Shown: piece by piece, positions 1 through 63,228 of the stretch
How the letters are laid out: every line of letters begins with the position of its first letter
Numbering within the stretch: position 1 is the stretch's first letter
Assembly (NCBI GenBank): GCA_007922305.1
Contig: ML677358.1
Span: forward strand, 12,045,343 to 12,109,342
DNA length: 64,000 bases
Origin: Dermatemys mawii
Lineage: Eukaryota; Chordata; Testudines; Dermatemydidae
Reading direction: 5' to 3'
Position numbers and translations under genes: made by a program
The notes under the pieces: generated by a model
The model's input: only the letters and a program-made list of their open reading frames with translations
What the model was told of the DNA's origin: nothing
Database searches by the model: none

Positions 1-3000
1 CGCTAGGGAAGATGGAAGGCCCTTCAACCACAGTGCCAAATGTCATGGAAAAATAAAAATGAGCTGCTTTCTTTTTTATCTGTATGCCTGCTAAATCACC
101 GGCTAATTCAGAGTCCAGGATGTTGCTGGCGGTAAAGCTTTTTATTGTGATCTAGTATCTAAATTTAACACGTTCTGACTGTCACATCTTATAATTCAGA
201 GAAAGGCTGAAGCACTTGAAAGGATTCAATTCCAAGAGTGATTGCACTGGCTCATCAATGCAAGTTACACCTTACAGATTGTTCGGTGATTGTGTCCTCT
301 TTGACGCAGCATCCCTGTGCCCAGAGAGTTTATAGATAATCTCCATTATTGGCACCTAGTACAATGGGGCCCCGCTCCTTGCCTGGAGTTCCTAAGGCTT
401 CGCTCACCCCAATATTACAAACCCCGGCAGTTAAACATGCTCAGTGGTTCAGGGAAGTGAGAAAATAACAGGCAAAGTCCATTTTAGAAACATTTCTAAA
501 TTTTATCTGGTGCAGAAATCCTCTTTACAACAAGGATGCGGCTGCCATTCACCCTGGCATTTAATGAAGGTTTCAGGCACGGCCACAGCTGGTAAAATAG
601 GGATTAAAGGGAATAGACCATCCATCTTTGTTCAGATTAACGGTGTTTTCAAATGGGCAGTTTTAGTTTCTGGCTCCAAGAGCCACATTTCAAATGGGAA
701 CTTGGGAGAGAAACCAACAAGGAAACTTAAGTGAATGTTGGTTCACATTTTTCCTTTGCTGCCATGGTGGTTATTGTCGGTCTGATTAACTGGGTGTCTG
801 CCAAGGAGAAAAGCTGAACTCCGGTCACCCTCTGGTAGAAAGCCAATTCTGACCCAATTGACAACAGGCTGTGAGGACATTCAGCATCTTCCTCTTGCGC
901 AAAATCCAGAGGGGCACCGGTGCAGAGAACGGAATGCACTGTCATATTTTAATTCCCCAAAGACCAATGCACATCCCAGCTGTGACCCAGATTCAAAATA
1001 ATATGAAAACCTAAAGGTATTACTTGCCTTCTGGTTTTTGAGACTTTAGGGAGCACGAGAATCATATTTCAAGGCCCCTTCTCCCCTTGCAAGCAACCCA
1101 GGGAACCAGAAACTGCCTCATTTATTCCTGTCTCCAGAAAAGTCAAATGTTAATTCGCACCCAGGTGCTACAGTGATTGATAAGCACCTGAATTAGGAAA
1201 CGACCTCTCTTCCAGCTGTGGCTGATGGCTGACATCTGACATGGCAATGGCTAAATAGTGAAGTGTTATATAGCAGCATGTAATTATTAGAGAAGAATGA
1301 ACTTTGCTCTCCTGTGGAGATGTGTCCTGTATCCAGGAGAGGCTTACCCCCGGTGACCTTATGAACAGATACTGTAAGTGCACATCAATCTGCCTATTAC
1401 TTCAGTTTTCTGCTGTAAAATGCAGCACTAGCCCATTTAGAGTAGTGTTAGGTCTAAGCAAGAAGAGGCTGCTCATTAATCATCTCTACCAAAATGCACC
1501 ATTGGTTTGCTGGTTCCTACCTGAATATTTATGACCAGAGTAGTGTTCTTGCTGAAGACTCTATGGTATCAGCTATGGAGACCGCTCACACACTGAACCA
1601 CCTGTCACATTTCCCTGCCCCGCCCCTCCACAGGCAGGAAAGTTTGTGGAAAGGACAAGTTATCACTAGCTAGAGCGGATTTTAACCATTACTTCTTCAT
1701 AGTTCCGTTGGCCTAACATCTTCCTCGTGTCCCACTGTGTATACATATACTGTTGAGAATAAGGAATGGCCTCTCTCTAAGTACACGCATCCCCTTCCAC
1801 CCCGATCTCAAATAAGTGAAATCTTCAGCAGCCCTCCAGCCCAGTCAGCTGTCTGATGTTAGTGAGAATCCCACTATGAGTGGTGAACAGGAGTAAAATC
1901 CAGTCATGCTTATCAGACACTTCTGTTCAGTCTCCCAGTGCTTCCTGTTAGTGACCCAAGAGTCAGCTCAACAAGGAATGCTATTTCTCCTAACAATCAC
2001 AAACCCTTTGAAACCTACTCCTCCTGCCTATGTTTATAATATATCTACACACACAATGAACGAACATTTACTGCATGTCTGGCCAGCTTACAATTTCCTA
2101 ATTTGCAAGTGAGGGATGTACATACACCCCTAGGCAACAAGATTTTCCTTTTCAGAAGCAAGCCAGGCTAAGAAACATGAGCAATTTGCTGTGCTCAGTT
2201 GGAAAGGAAGGCCAGCAGCTGTTTGCTCATATAAATCACCGCAGCATGGCAGCTCAAAGCAATCAAGAGTGAGGACACCTTCCTGGTCATTGGGAAGGGT
2301 CATTAGGATTAACAAGCTTTGGCACAGTGCACCTGCCCTAGAAAGATCCACAGTGGGGTGGGCCTCTAGGAGCTGAGACCAGCACTGGGATTAGTAGCTA
2401 AATACCTGAAGTACTAAACAGCTGAATGCCAAGAGGCATCACTTGATTCTTTCTTGTGCTGCTCCCCAAACAGCAAACAGCAGAAACACTGAAAACGGCC
2501 CAGACTCCTCTCCCCAGATTTGTCTTTATTACTAACTTAAAACACTTCCAAAAACCAGAGGCCAGCCTTTGTCCCAAGCCGGACTGATGAGGGTGAGAGG
2601 GGTTCTTATCCTTCACTGGCCAAGGCCAGATGAAGATCAGCTCACATCAGTAACATCAAAAAGTCCAGTTTAAGAGGAAACCTAAGACTCCCTCTCTGTT
2701 ACCACCATCCACTGAGTTCCCCCTGTTAACAGGATCCTAGGGACCAGGCCTACATCTTGCCCAGGGCTTAAATAATACACAGCAGGGCCTGTACTATTTC
2801 AGCACCTTGTTACTGCTGGTGACCTGCCTCAGCTGTGTCTGGAAAAGGACACCAAAGAATCAGCTAGGTATTTTAGTACCATATTACAGAGTGAAGAAGC
2901 ATCTGTGAGAAGGTCACTTACTTCATCCTCAGTTTCCCCTCGCTTTGGGTATTCCAGTGAGTTGATGATTCAACCTCAAGTTGAATGGAGATTTCCTCTC

Positions 3001-3925
3001 CTTTTGGGGCAGAGGTAAAAATCCTCTGTTAACAGTCCTTCCCCTTCGCTACAAGGGTTCCCCACCTCTAGGCAGCGTCATAGGTAGGTATGTAGAGATC
3101 CTAAATTACAGAGCAGCTGTCAGCCTTAATTCCCAAATTGTCCTACTGTGCTGATTCTTGGGGCTACTTCCTACAACAGCCATTTCCATTGTAGGCCTTC
3201 TTTCCCACAGTCCACTGGTCTACAGATCTATCAGCCTTTGGCCACAGCTGCTTTCACAGGCCTCTCCCTTGGGCCTCATACTGGGAAACTTCCAGGCACT
3301 CCTTCCACTGTGACTCTCCAACTGGTCTGAGCAACACACAGATCTTTTAATAGCCTGGCCCCCTTTCTCCCAGCAGCCCCTGCTGCTAATCTTCAGTCAT
3401 GTGACCTCCAGGGCTTACAAGTCCCCATAGACCTTTAGAAGGCTAGAACTTCCAACAGGCTATTTATTGTATTGGCCCAGGTCTGCCTTACTGTGACAGT
3501 CTCCTAGCAATCCCCACAACCCCTCCAAAAAAGTGTGAAGTGGTAGATTTATAGCTGGAGATTTCCTACCCCTGGCTAGTTGCCATGATCCTTGGCTATG
3601 TTCATTTTTCCCCTTCTTGATTTATTTTGCTTCAGTAGAACATAGTTACTCCCTGTCTACTGTGGTCTCTTCATTACATCCCCCAAACGCTTCACTGCAA
3701 GCTGCTTGGTGCCAGTGACCACACCTAAGAGTAGTGTGCACTCCTGTGCCCTTTGAACCACTCAAGCCACTCCAAGTTTGAGCCCCTGAGTGTATTTTGC
3801 AGCGCCCTTTTTTAGGCATCACACCTACATTACTGCCTTGTATTCAAAATACAACGCCAAACATCATTCAGCCATGAGGCAAACATCCTGGTTTTTTTGA
3901 AAGCTCATGATTTTGTAGCCAATCT

Positions 3926-3968
3926 CTTTTTTTTTTTGTTTGTTTGTTTGTTTTTTGTTTTTGTTTTT
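3926..3968. repeat. Poly-T / TTTG simple repeat
   Basis: A run of T with gtttgtttgtttg units. Confidence 0.8.
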
Positions 3969-4589
3969 AAGATTTTCCCCTCCACTTTTAGGGGAAGTCA
4001 CCCAAATTGTGTGTGGTCATCACAGGGTCAGTCTGCATGCAAACTGTGCAGCCTCCGTGTTCATTGATCAGCTGGGAGACTGTAACCCTCTCTGACCTCC
4101 TGGGCTCTGGGAACTGCCCTTGGCTTGCTCTTTCACTTTCCATAGGCAGGAAGAATAGGCACCTGCTCCGCTCATTCTTCCTGTATTTTTTCAGTCTTTT
4201 GACCCACACTTGGCCTGTTTTCCTCCCTTTCCTTCACTCACGCTTTCCACCACACATTCCTCTGCATACCCCCCCACCCCTCAATACCCCTCCTCAGTCC
4301 CCAGAAATCCCCTTCAGTCTGCCTCCCAGCTGGTCCCAATCATGTATACCCTTTCTATTGCCCCCATAGACCCATCCCTGGCACCTTCACATTCCCCTGG
4401 TCTTTGCCTGGCTTTTGCCTGGCAATTAAGGAGTCATCATCTGTCCTGAACTGAGCTCTACTGGAAACAATAGGAGATGGTATCTGTCTCGATGGAAGAG
4501 ATGCTTTGTCCAGCAAACTGAAGCCAGAGGCTGGCGCTAGCATGAACAGGAATAGGAGATAGCAGGCATTTTCGCAAAGGGTAGCCCCT

Positions 4590-4887
4590 CAGGGTACATC
4601 TATACTGTAATAGGTGACCTGTGACAGTCACAATTGGCCCAGGTCAGCTGACTTAGGTTCTCATGGCTGGGACTACAGGGCTAAAAATTGCCCTGTACAC
4701 ATATCGGCTCATGCCAGAACCTGAGCTGACACCTAGTGGGAGGGGTGAGTCTCAACCCAGACTCCAGCCTGCGCATCTACCCAGCAATTTTTAGTCCTAG
4801 AGCCCGAGCCCTGCAAGCCCAAGTCAATTGACCCAGGCTCCAAGTCTTAATGCTGCTGGTTTTTATTGCAGTATAGTCAGACCCTCG
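4590..4887. repeat. Foldback dispersed repeat
   Basis: Begins cagggtacatctatactgta and ends attgcagtatagtcagaccc, near reverse complements. Inner arms include cccaggtcagctgac / gtcaattgacccaggctc. This matches a palindromic element abundant in turtle genomes (recognised from memory). No clear target duplication. Confidence 0.6.
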
Positions 4888-6168
4888 GTTACACTTTTGC
4901 CTTTGATGGGTTTTATACCTGTGAATGTAGACAGAACATGGCCATCACCACTGTTGTAACTAACACCTGCTCTTCAGATCTACTCCATCATCCCTGCGGT
5001 CATCTTCAGAATATCATGAGTATCCAAGAATCATTTCAAATAAATGAAGACAACAGTCAATGTAAAACTGTTTGTTTAATATATTGTGCATAGTCAAGAT
5101 CTTTCTGAATGCATTTTGTACTTCAAATGAAACCTGCTATAGACTATGTATACTATTAAAGCTTTGGATTTTCTTAATAAGTATTTCAGTTTTGGCAGAA
5201 CACCTGCAGAAAGGTGTCCACATTAATCTGCATATATTTTATGAAGTTAAATTCATTCAGCATGTGACAAAATTTTCAAAGCAAAATTAAAAACACAACA
5301 AAGTCTTCTGGAAGTCAAGACCATCTCAAATATTCATTTGGTAGCATGGTGCTAGTTTTTTTTAATGCTGTTTACTGCAAAACAATGGTTTTAGCCTTTG
5401 GACAGCTTACTTTAATTGGTTTCTCATGTATTAAGTACTGTACTTTAAGTATAATCAAGGAAGGTTTACTCAAATTCTTTTAGATCTAAATGCTTTTAGA
5501 TTTTAAGCTGTTTGACGGTGTATTTCAGAAGTTCCATAGTTGTTTTAATTAGTGTCAACGGGACTCCAGAAGCTTAGGTGGGAACTAAGGCATTAGGTGA
5601 ACTATTTCCTTAAGCCTCAAGATACAGGAAGAGATTTGTATCATTACAGAAAAAGGAGCAAGTGTGGTTCTGGAAGACCATGATCAAATGATACAAGTCC
5701 TCAGTGACAAAATCCAGGTTTGATTAATAACCCCATGAAACAATAACAGAATGGCTTGTTCACAAGACCAGAATACAGTCAAAGATCATCTTAAGTGTGA
5801 TCATATACAAACAGATGCTATTAGAAACCATCTCGGTAGAAAAAAATCCTTATGGTGCTTACAAAAATGTACATAATGGTTGTATTTGCTGGCCATGATG
5901 AATACAAGAGTGAGTAAAGTTGGGAGTGCATGTTTAACAAGTGAATACTATTTCTGACCTCACTGGCAGGTGGTGAATTGTTTGACAAAACTATTTTTTA
6001 ACCAGAAATCTAGTCTAAGATTAAGGATCAAGCTAAGGAGTGAATGAGAATACAGTATGACCCCAAGGAATTTTAAATGACCCCACATTCTTTGTAGGAC
6101 CTTGTACTGAAGAAAATATGGGGAAAAACACTACTGCAATGAAATATGACAATACAGGTTAAGGTACT

Positions 6169-6174
6169 TTTATT
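6169..6174 (-). terminator. Candidate poly(A) signal AATAAA
   Basis: The minus strand reads ttataataaaagtacc, followed 10-30 bases on by a T/G-rich stretch (cctgtattgtcatattt). Other AATAAA matches lie near 6224 and 6330, so the exact site is uncertain. Confidence 0.35.
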
Positions 6175-6218
6175 ATAAAAGTCTATACAATGAATGCCAG
6201 ACATAGCAATGCAATTAT

Positions 6219-6273
6219 ATCTGGTTTATTTATATATATTTATATCTATATATTGATATATAGATATATAGTT
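6219..6273. repeat. AT-rich simple repeat
   Basis: A run of tatat/tagatat units, low complexity, inside or just before the 3'UTR end. Confidence 0.6.
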
Positions 6274-8368
6274 TTCACTTGTACCAAAGTAAAACTATGT
6301 TATATCACAAAATGCCTAATTCTACCATTTATTTATTGCTCAACAAAGATGGCACAAAACACACTTGTAGCATAACTGTTGCCATGCTTATCTACTATAC
6401 TGAATAAACAGCCAAACACTGCATAACACACAAAGCAGCTGTCAATTCTGAATTGGAACCAGTCTGATCATTCACTCACGTATAAAAATATTGGAATCAT
6501 ATAGATTTAAGCATTATAAAGGAGGAATATATTATTTAAAACATTTAAATAGTGCATATTGACATTTTGCATGTGGTATATATAAAACACAAACGTTCAT
6601 GTACAACACCATACAGTACACATTAGTTTCGATGTTTGGATACACCCGCGTCTGCAGACTGAAGAAAAGTAACTGAAGCGTACATTGCACAATGGAGTTG
6701 AATAAAATTGATAAATGGTTTCAAGATTAGTTTAACCTCACAATTCTCTAGGGTCCACTAAAAATCATCTTGCTGTATAAAAAGGCAAACCACCAGTGCA
6801 CAGCTAGTTTAGTGCTTTCTTCCAAATTCCAAAGTTACACGCCAATAATCACAGGAAAAAAAGAAGATACTGTATAGCACACAGATGACCTGGTGCACTA
6901 GAAATCCCATTTTGAACCTACTCCATATGTTTACATGACAGAACAACTAATCTATGAGATTGCATGCTAGTCAGTTCTCAGTAACTTTGTGAAAAAAAAT
7001 CATTTTTTGTCTTTTATTAAGCAGTGTGAATAATATTTGTGTTGGCGTTAGCCAGTCATAGAAACATGCAGTGAGAGTAAGTGCATGCAAAACGTGGCCA
7101 CAAACGAACTGATGCACACTGAAAAAAATCCAAAAAGCATCAGTTAAAATTAACACTTAAATTTTGCTGGATCAAAAACCGTTGTTGATGGCTGTTGTAT
7201 TGTACAGCATAAGCAAGCTAAATAATTATTCGACACACTGGCTGTGATAATCTAAACATTGTTTTAGTATCAATTCTGAAGCTGAATCATGCAAGGCCCA
7301 TGTAATATTTTTATTTTTGTTCCCCAGCTGCATAACACATTGTGATATACAGCAGTAATTTTCCCCCTAAGACTGACACTGTCCAGTCTTAGGTGCATTT
7401 TTACTAGAGTGATTTTAGCCCTTCATAAACTTGTTTCAGATACAGCAAAACTACGTAACTGACCTAAACCAGCTCTTATCTGCTGGAGCTGTAAATGTCT
7501 GAGCACCATCCAATTTCCCATAAACTGAAATGTTTATTTTGTTTCTCAATTTTCTGAAGGGTGAGATGCAGTATCCAATTCAGACAAAACACTATGTGAC
7601 CACTATCTGATAATAAAAAAAACTGATAAAATGAACAACAGTAACATAAGTCCTGTAGGCAGCATGTGATATAACTGTTCAGTTTTTCCTAAGTTTTAAA
7701 AGTACACTAAGCAAGGTCACTTTCTGATTTGTCCATTGTCATCCTTATCGATGAGGAAATGTGACCTCTGAGTAGCAAAATCCATTGATCATAATACATA
7801 TTACCTTGTGACAGATGTAATTTAGAATACCAGAAAACAAACAAACAAAGGTGTTCCACAGCAGTTCTTTGAAAGGAATTTCTGTTCACTTTTGGTATTC
7901 CAGGAAGAGAGTTGTGTGTGGAATTTTCTGTCATGTTTTCCATAATAAAAGGCAACAGGAGTTGTTCAGTGTAGCATTAAGATATAGATATATACCTTAA
8001 TTTCTTCAGTAATGCAAACAGTTGGTGATAACAAAAAGTTGATAATAAAAAGTTGACTCTCCAAAGTTCTTGAATGCTTAAAAGACAAAATTCTATAGTC
8101 TTTCTGGAACAAGATGCATCTGTAATATAAAACGTTGAAGGAAACTATGTGTTTGCTAAAGTTGGATAGAGCAGTCTCTTAATTTAGAAGATTTTATTTG
8201 CTCTCTAGACAGGACCTACTCACCCTTCGAACATTTTATGGTGGCACCATAATAAAGTGCACAAACTGGGTTCTTTCAACAGTGCATGACAAAATAAACA
8301 CAAGCACCTGATAAGTACTATGGTAGTATGAGGAAACATGATGTTATTCAGTGTTTTTAAAGAACAAT

Positions 8369-58202
<49,834 letters not shown>

Positions 58203-58236
58203 ATCTTTGTGCAGCCAAAAATCAAAGCTGTCTTTT

Positions 58237-59509
58237 CTGTCAAATGAAAGAAATGAAAACTAAGACAATATTTATGATGGAGCTAGAAGACTAAGAAAAT
58301 GAGACACTGATATTTTACATACAAGTACATTCATTAGAATTTAAATATTTTCCAACCTCTGATGAATCACAAGTATGAAATATTTTCATTAGAATCCAAG
58401 CACAGTAGGACATATGGAGATTATTATTTTTGATTGTTAATTTCTGTAGGTATGTTTTAATCAAATCATATAAATCAGCAGCAATGCTGGTTGACATTCA
58501 TGACAATTCCAGTTACTGGACAATTATTCAAGTAATGTTCAACTTTCCCCATCCTATTTCTAACTGAGCTTGTTCGTAAGCTTTGGATAGTCCACCGCAG
58601 AGAATTTTCTTAGTATTTTAAATTGAACTTCCATGCCCCAAACTTGATGAAGAGGAACACAGCTGGACAAGACTACCAAAATGTGCCAGTATAAAGTAGT
58701 CCTGTCTAGTTTTGTTCTGTCAACTTAACTATGCAAGATGGAGCTATATGAAAAGCTAAAATCTGGTGTTCTACAGCTACAATACCACCAGAATTTCTAA
58801 GGAATCTGAAGACACCACAGCCTATGCAACTCAGCTTCCATGAAATGTATTTGCAAAAGACTTCAATGTTTAAACCAATTTCTAAGTAAACTTTTAATGC
58901 CTATTTTGCTCTCAAAATATTTTTACTTAAAATTTCCATGTAAAAGATCTCTCAGGTTGACCAATGACCTAGTGGTAGCATTCTTCCTACCATGCAGAAA
59001 ACCAGTTGTTGCTTGCTGATCTTTGCTCCACTAGTGCTCTAACAGGGATTGAAAATGTTGTAGAGGCAGTGTAATTCGATCCTACAAAGCAGCTACCAAT
59101 CCATCTCCTTTAGTTGAGTCATTGACCAATACAGGCACAGAAAGACGAGGTCTTAAAAGGACACTAAAACATATGGGAAAGATGTATATAAAATAGGTGC
59201 ATACTACTGTTTCAGAGTTGTCTCAAAATAAGCTACTTCTCTTATAACAGAGGAAGTTGCCCTCTTCTGGAGAAAGAATAGCAAAAAAAAAAAAATGCTT
59301 GATTCGACCCAGGTGGTCACGCAAGTGCCCATTGGAAAATATTATGAGTACAGACTATTATTAAAAGTGTGTTTTACATGCAAGTGAATTATCTTTACTT
59401 TATGAGTGAACTGTCAAACTGTAACGCACTATGCAGATCAGAATCCATAAACTTTTCTACTTCAATTTTTAAAAAGCAAGACGGTTATTAGCAGTGTAAG
59501 GAAACTTAC
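58237..59509 (-). other. Intron 1 (5'UTR exon to ATG exon)
   Basis: A 1.3-kb intron with no gene or clear repeat. It holds a 13-14 base A run near 59281. A tRNA-like stretch near 58960-59100 was too weak to call. Confidence 0.5.
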
Positions 59510-59676
59510 CTCAGAGTACTTAAACACCCAAGTTTAAAAAATATTTTCTACGCCAGCTGCCCTCACTGACCAAGCATTCTTTTGTCATTTACGGTTGTTT
59601 GAGATTATGGCAGAAGATCAGCCGGTAGTTCCTCATTGAAGAAGAGCAGAATTCGATCAGTACTTCAGCAGTTAAT
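59510..59676 (-). other. FAM13B: FAM13B 5'UTR exon (exon 1 in this window)
   Basis: Noncoding exon bounded by an acceptor (tatttttag) at 59677 and a consensus donor (gaggtaagt) after 59510. It lies one 1.3-kb intron upstream of the ATG exon. It contains three upstream ATGs, each closed by a stop within the exon, and an in-frame TAG that sets the main start. Because it begins at an acceptor, at least one more 5' exon should lie beyond 64000. The call rests on splice signals and position, not on coding homology. Confidence 0.6.
59520..59636 (-). promoter_or_regulatory. Three upstream ORFs in the FAM13B leader
   Basis: Read in transcript direction. uORF1 starts at 59636 and stops at 59589 (15 codons). 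uORF2 starts at 59588, directly after that stop, and ends at 59520 (22 codons). uORF3 starts at 59577 in another frame and ends at 59563 (4 codons). All close before the main ATG, so they could lower translation initiation at the main start. The effect is inference. Confidence 0.5.
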
Positions 59677-60084
59677 CTAAAAATATGAAAAAAATTGTAA
59701 GGTCCTTAATGTTTTAAAATACATTTGCAAGTCTAAACTTTAGTTTTGAAAGAATCTCAGGGTCAAGATAAAACAAATGTGACTTAAGAACCAACTTTTA
59801 AAAACCAACTTAATGTTTCCACCAACCTGGCTCACATGCAGCATGACACAACAGATATGCATAATCCCTTTTGCTTACACAGCAGGTAATCAAAGCTTAA
59901 ACATGTGCTCCCTTAGTGCTAATAATCATGAGACTGAAGTTTAAAAGTCTCATCATCTAAAACATTCATTTTTCTTATGCACTAATCACCAGGGTGCAAA
60001 CATTTTCAAAAGTCATGTATTATAAAATGCACATAACAGAAGTGACACCTATTTTAAAAACAACTAAGATTTTGAGTTAGGTCT

Positions 60085-60300
60085 TGCCTACCCAGATATA
60101 GGTATTCCAGGATAGCTCTCCATGTGAACACACTGTTCAGGATTAAAACTGATTTATTCCAAAATTACTTCATTCACAAAACAGAATAATTATTTCAGAA
60201 GAAGGGTCACTTTTCTTTCTGAACAGTGTGTCCACACAGGGAGCTATTCCAAAATAGCTACATTATTAAATTGCTAGATCACTTATTCTGCAATAACTAT
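60085..60300. repeat. Possible palindromic MITE
   Basis: The segment gaacacactgttcaggatta is mirrored by ttctgaacagtgtgtccaca about 90 bp on, with tattcca motifs at both outer ends. It resembles a reptile foldback element with gtctacacag ends. Confidence 0.45.
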
Positions 60301-60558
60301 GCCAGTCAACTCCCCTTCACCTTCAGTTAAACTCACTGAAGTCAGAAGCACTTTGACTGTAAATTTGAGGGAAGGGATTTTTTTTTTTTATTATTATATG
60401 CTAGTACAGTGCACAGCACAAGGAACCAGAGACCATATGGAAGCAGTGAGCATTACAGACTGCTACAAATGTGCCAGAAACCTCCCAGCTGGAGGACTAA
60501 ACCTACCAACAGAAGTAAATATGAAAAACAGGATTAGGTGAGCACAGACCACCTAGAT

Positions 60559-61316
60559 CAGGCGTGGGCAAACTTTTTGGCCCATGGGCCACAGAGAGGT
60601 TAAAAATTGTATGGAGGGCCGGGTATGGTAGGGAAGGGAAGCCTGGCCCTGCCCCATATCCGACCTCCTCCCACTTCCCATAGAACCCTCAACCCATTCA
60701 ACCTCCGCTGCTCCTCGTCCCCTAACCACCCCTGGGGACCCCACTCCCTATCCAACCTCCTGCTCCCTGTCCCATTACCGACCCCCTCCCAAGGACCCCG
60801 CTGCCTCTGCACCCGCCATCTAAGCCCCCCTGCCCCTTGTCCCCTGACTGCCCCCTCCTGAGACCTCCACCTTAACTGCCTCCCCAGAACCTCGCCCTCT
60901 ACCCAAGCCCCCAGCCGACTACCCCAACCCCTATCCACACCCCTTGACAGACCCCCAGGACTCCCACATCCTATCCAACCTCCCTATTCCCTGTCCACTG
61001 ACCGTTCCCCCCCAGGACCTCTGCCCCATCCAACCGTCCCCTGCTCCCTGTCCCTGCTGACCGCCCCCCGGGACTCTTTGCCCCTTATCCAAGGCCCCAA
61101 CCCCACCCCTCTTACCACGCTGCTCAGGCCCGCTGGATCCAGACACACTGCCCCACTGGAGGTTGCAGCCCCACCCCCTTACGGCAGTAGCAGCGGGCCA
61201 GAGCGCTGGCAGCATGGAGCGCTGAAGCTGTGGGGGAGGGGAGGACAGCAGCCTCCCTGTCCAGCAGCTCAGGGGCCGGGAAGGATGGGCCTGCAGGCCG
61301 TAGTTTGCCACCCCTG
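60559..61316. mobile_element. Nonautonomous hAT element (758 bp) with C-rich interior
   Basis: Left end caggcgtgggcaaac, right end gtttgccacccctg. Target duplications acctagat (60551-60558) and acctaggt (61317-61324), 7 of 8 identical. The interior shares tatccgacc, ctcccacttcc and ccctgactgcccc with the 8588 copy. Noncoding. Confidence 0.88.
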
Positions 61317-62735
61317 ACCTAGGTACAAGGACAATGCATTGAAAGACATCCAGCCCACTCTGCCCACTGCTTGGAAAAGTGAGGCTTTATACTCATGCTT
61401 AGAAAGTCCATCTTTCATATCTGCTTGTGGCTAGTAGTTTAGATGCATTTAAATCTCCACTTCCCTCCATCTTCTAAAAGGGGAAGGCAGTTAACCATTT
61501 TTCCAACCCCCAGCTCTGCTTCTTAGCTGCTGGGGAAAGATCAGGGTCCTCCACTATTCTATTCCTATAGCTTTCACTGTATGGATCTTTTTTATTTTAA
61601 AGTCTGTCTCTGCTGCTATTCACCTTTCCCAAGCAGCAGCTTGACTGTGTCATGATTCTTCACAGTGAACCAAGAGGTCTTGATAATTTTACTCTGTTGG
61701 TATTTGGCAAAGCAATGAACAGCTGCAGAGATGCTGGAGCTGTCTAACCACAGAAACATAAATTTCAGTTTGCAATAAAGTAGATAGGCTAGGGGAATAT
61801 TTTTAAATGGAAGCTTAGCTCTGCAGAAACAGATAGCTTCAGCATCTTCATTCACCAGGGAAAGTTTCCCATGCACCACTAACTAGCAGATTTTCCAAGC
61901 TCTGCCCACATCTCCTTATAGCTGCATATGAAAGTGACTGTGTGTTTCTGAAAGCCCGCTCAAAAAGTTCCTTTCCACTTTAGCCCAAATAATAATATGA
62001 AAATGTTTGAAAGTCAGTCCACTCAAGAATGATCCTTTACCAACTAAGTACTTTATGGACATTTTAAAAACATTTAACCAAGTTACACAAATTAAGAACT
62101 CCCCCCCTCCCCCCGCTTTACAAAATGTTATCCATATAAAGATATTATCACTATATAAGTAAATTCATATTAAAGGACTTCTTTAAAGGCACATTCCCCC
62201 TCCCAAAGTCATAATGGAATAAACAAAAATACATTAGGTGACCATTTGAACCCAATTTTTCAACTTTTAAAGTTATAGGAGTTGCCATGCATTTGCCAAA
62301 TGCAGGATGTTTATCTTCAGCACAGTGTGGTTATGTCTATTCATGGTAAACTAGTCACAGCTTAGTTTTTATGTAATGTGCACAAAAGGAATATTTTGTA
62401 AAATTTGGCAAAGTTACTATAATTTTCCCCAAACAGAAAAAAAAGCCACTAGCAAAAAACACAATAAAAACCCAGTGAAAAATGTCACTGAATAGCGAAT
62501 GAAACTCAAACCACTATGCAGTGCACATTATAAGCATTCCTCAAATATAAAGTACACATTGTCGACAATGAAAAGCTTGCAATTCTATAAGAATACAATA
62601 AATAAGTCCTCAGCCTACTAAATATAGGCGTACAATTTTGTTGTTTCTATCTTCAAACCCACACACAGTTTCACCAGTTTATTGACTTTTCCACCCCCAA
62701 TCCATTATGAAACTTCAACTTGAAGAATCTAAATA

Positions 62736-63040
62736 CAGTAGACTCTTGATTATCCAGGATGATAGGGAAAAAAATTAATCCTGGTTAATAAAATCCTGGA
62801 TAATCACCATCCATAGGAAATATGGGGTGGGTGTGTGGTTCACCAGCCACCCTGTGCCGGGAAGAGCGGGTGTTGGTTCACTGGCTGCCCTGCTCCCTGC
62901 TGGGTTTTTTTTCCTTTTGCACTTGGGGCAGCAACAAACCCAGAGCCGGCCCTGAGACTTACACATTTTTTTTTTTTTTTTGACATCCTGGTTAATCCAC
63001 ATCCTGGTTAACCCAATCCTGGATAATCGAGAGTCTACTG
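62736..63040. mobile_element. Tigger/pogo-like nonautonomous element (305 bp)
   Basis: Terminal inverted repeats cagtagactcttgattatcc and ggataatcgagagtctactg, flanked by TA on each side (62734-62735, 63041-63042). The subterminal cctggttaat / cctggataat units are repeated. No transposase ORF. Confidence 0.85.
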
Positions 63041-63172
63041 TATGTTATAAACTATGTTTGATTAATACTGAATCGATTCTCCTCCCCCTGTGATTTTTCT
63101 TCTAGAACTTTTCCTTTTGTAAAGCTAGATTTGGGGTAGAAGACTGGATATTTAATTTTGAATACTAGTTAA

Positions 63173-63228
63173 AGAAAAGAACAGAAAAGAGAAAAAAGAA
63201 AAAAGAAAAGGAAAAAAAGAAAAGGAAA
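63173..63228. repeat. Purine-rich (GAAAA)n tract
   Basis: A run of A and G only, with gaaaaa-type units. Confidence 0.7.

Larger units (their letters stand above)
1..6149. other. Sequence 3' of FAM13B, no gene recognised
   Basis: No coding exon could be supported on either strand. It contains a poly-T/TTTG tract at 3926-3968, a pyrimidine-rich block near 4200-4330, and the foldback repeat at 4590-4887. In human the convergent neighbour on this side is PKD2L2 (from memory), but no exon of it is seen here. Confidence 0.5.
6150..8368 (-). other. FAM13B: Probable FAM13B 3'UTR
   Basis: AT-rich sequence free of recognisable repeats directly after the stop codon. The 3' boundary is inferred from the poly(A) signal near 6170. 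Earlier AATAAA matches on the minus strand could give shorter forms. Confidence 0.4.

Noticed and set aside
4007..4369. 120-codon ORF rich in Pro, Ser and Leu
   Set aside because: The sequence is a pyrimidine-rich low-complexity block; overlapping frames are also open.
1..6149. Possible exons of the neighbouring gene (PKD2L2 in human)
   Set aside because: No conserved polycystin-like segment or paired splice signals were seen in any frame.
60600..61317. ORFs of 79-126 codons
   Set aside because: Inside the hAT at 60559-61316; compositional artefacts.
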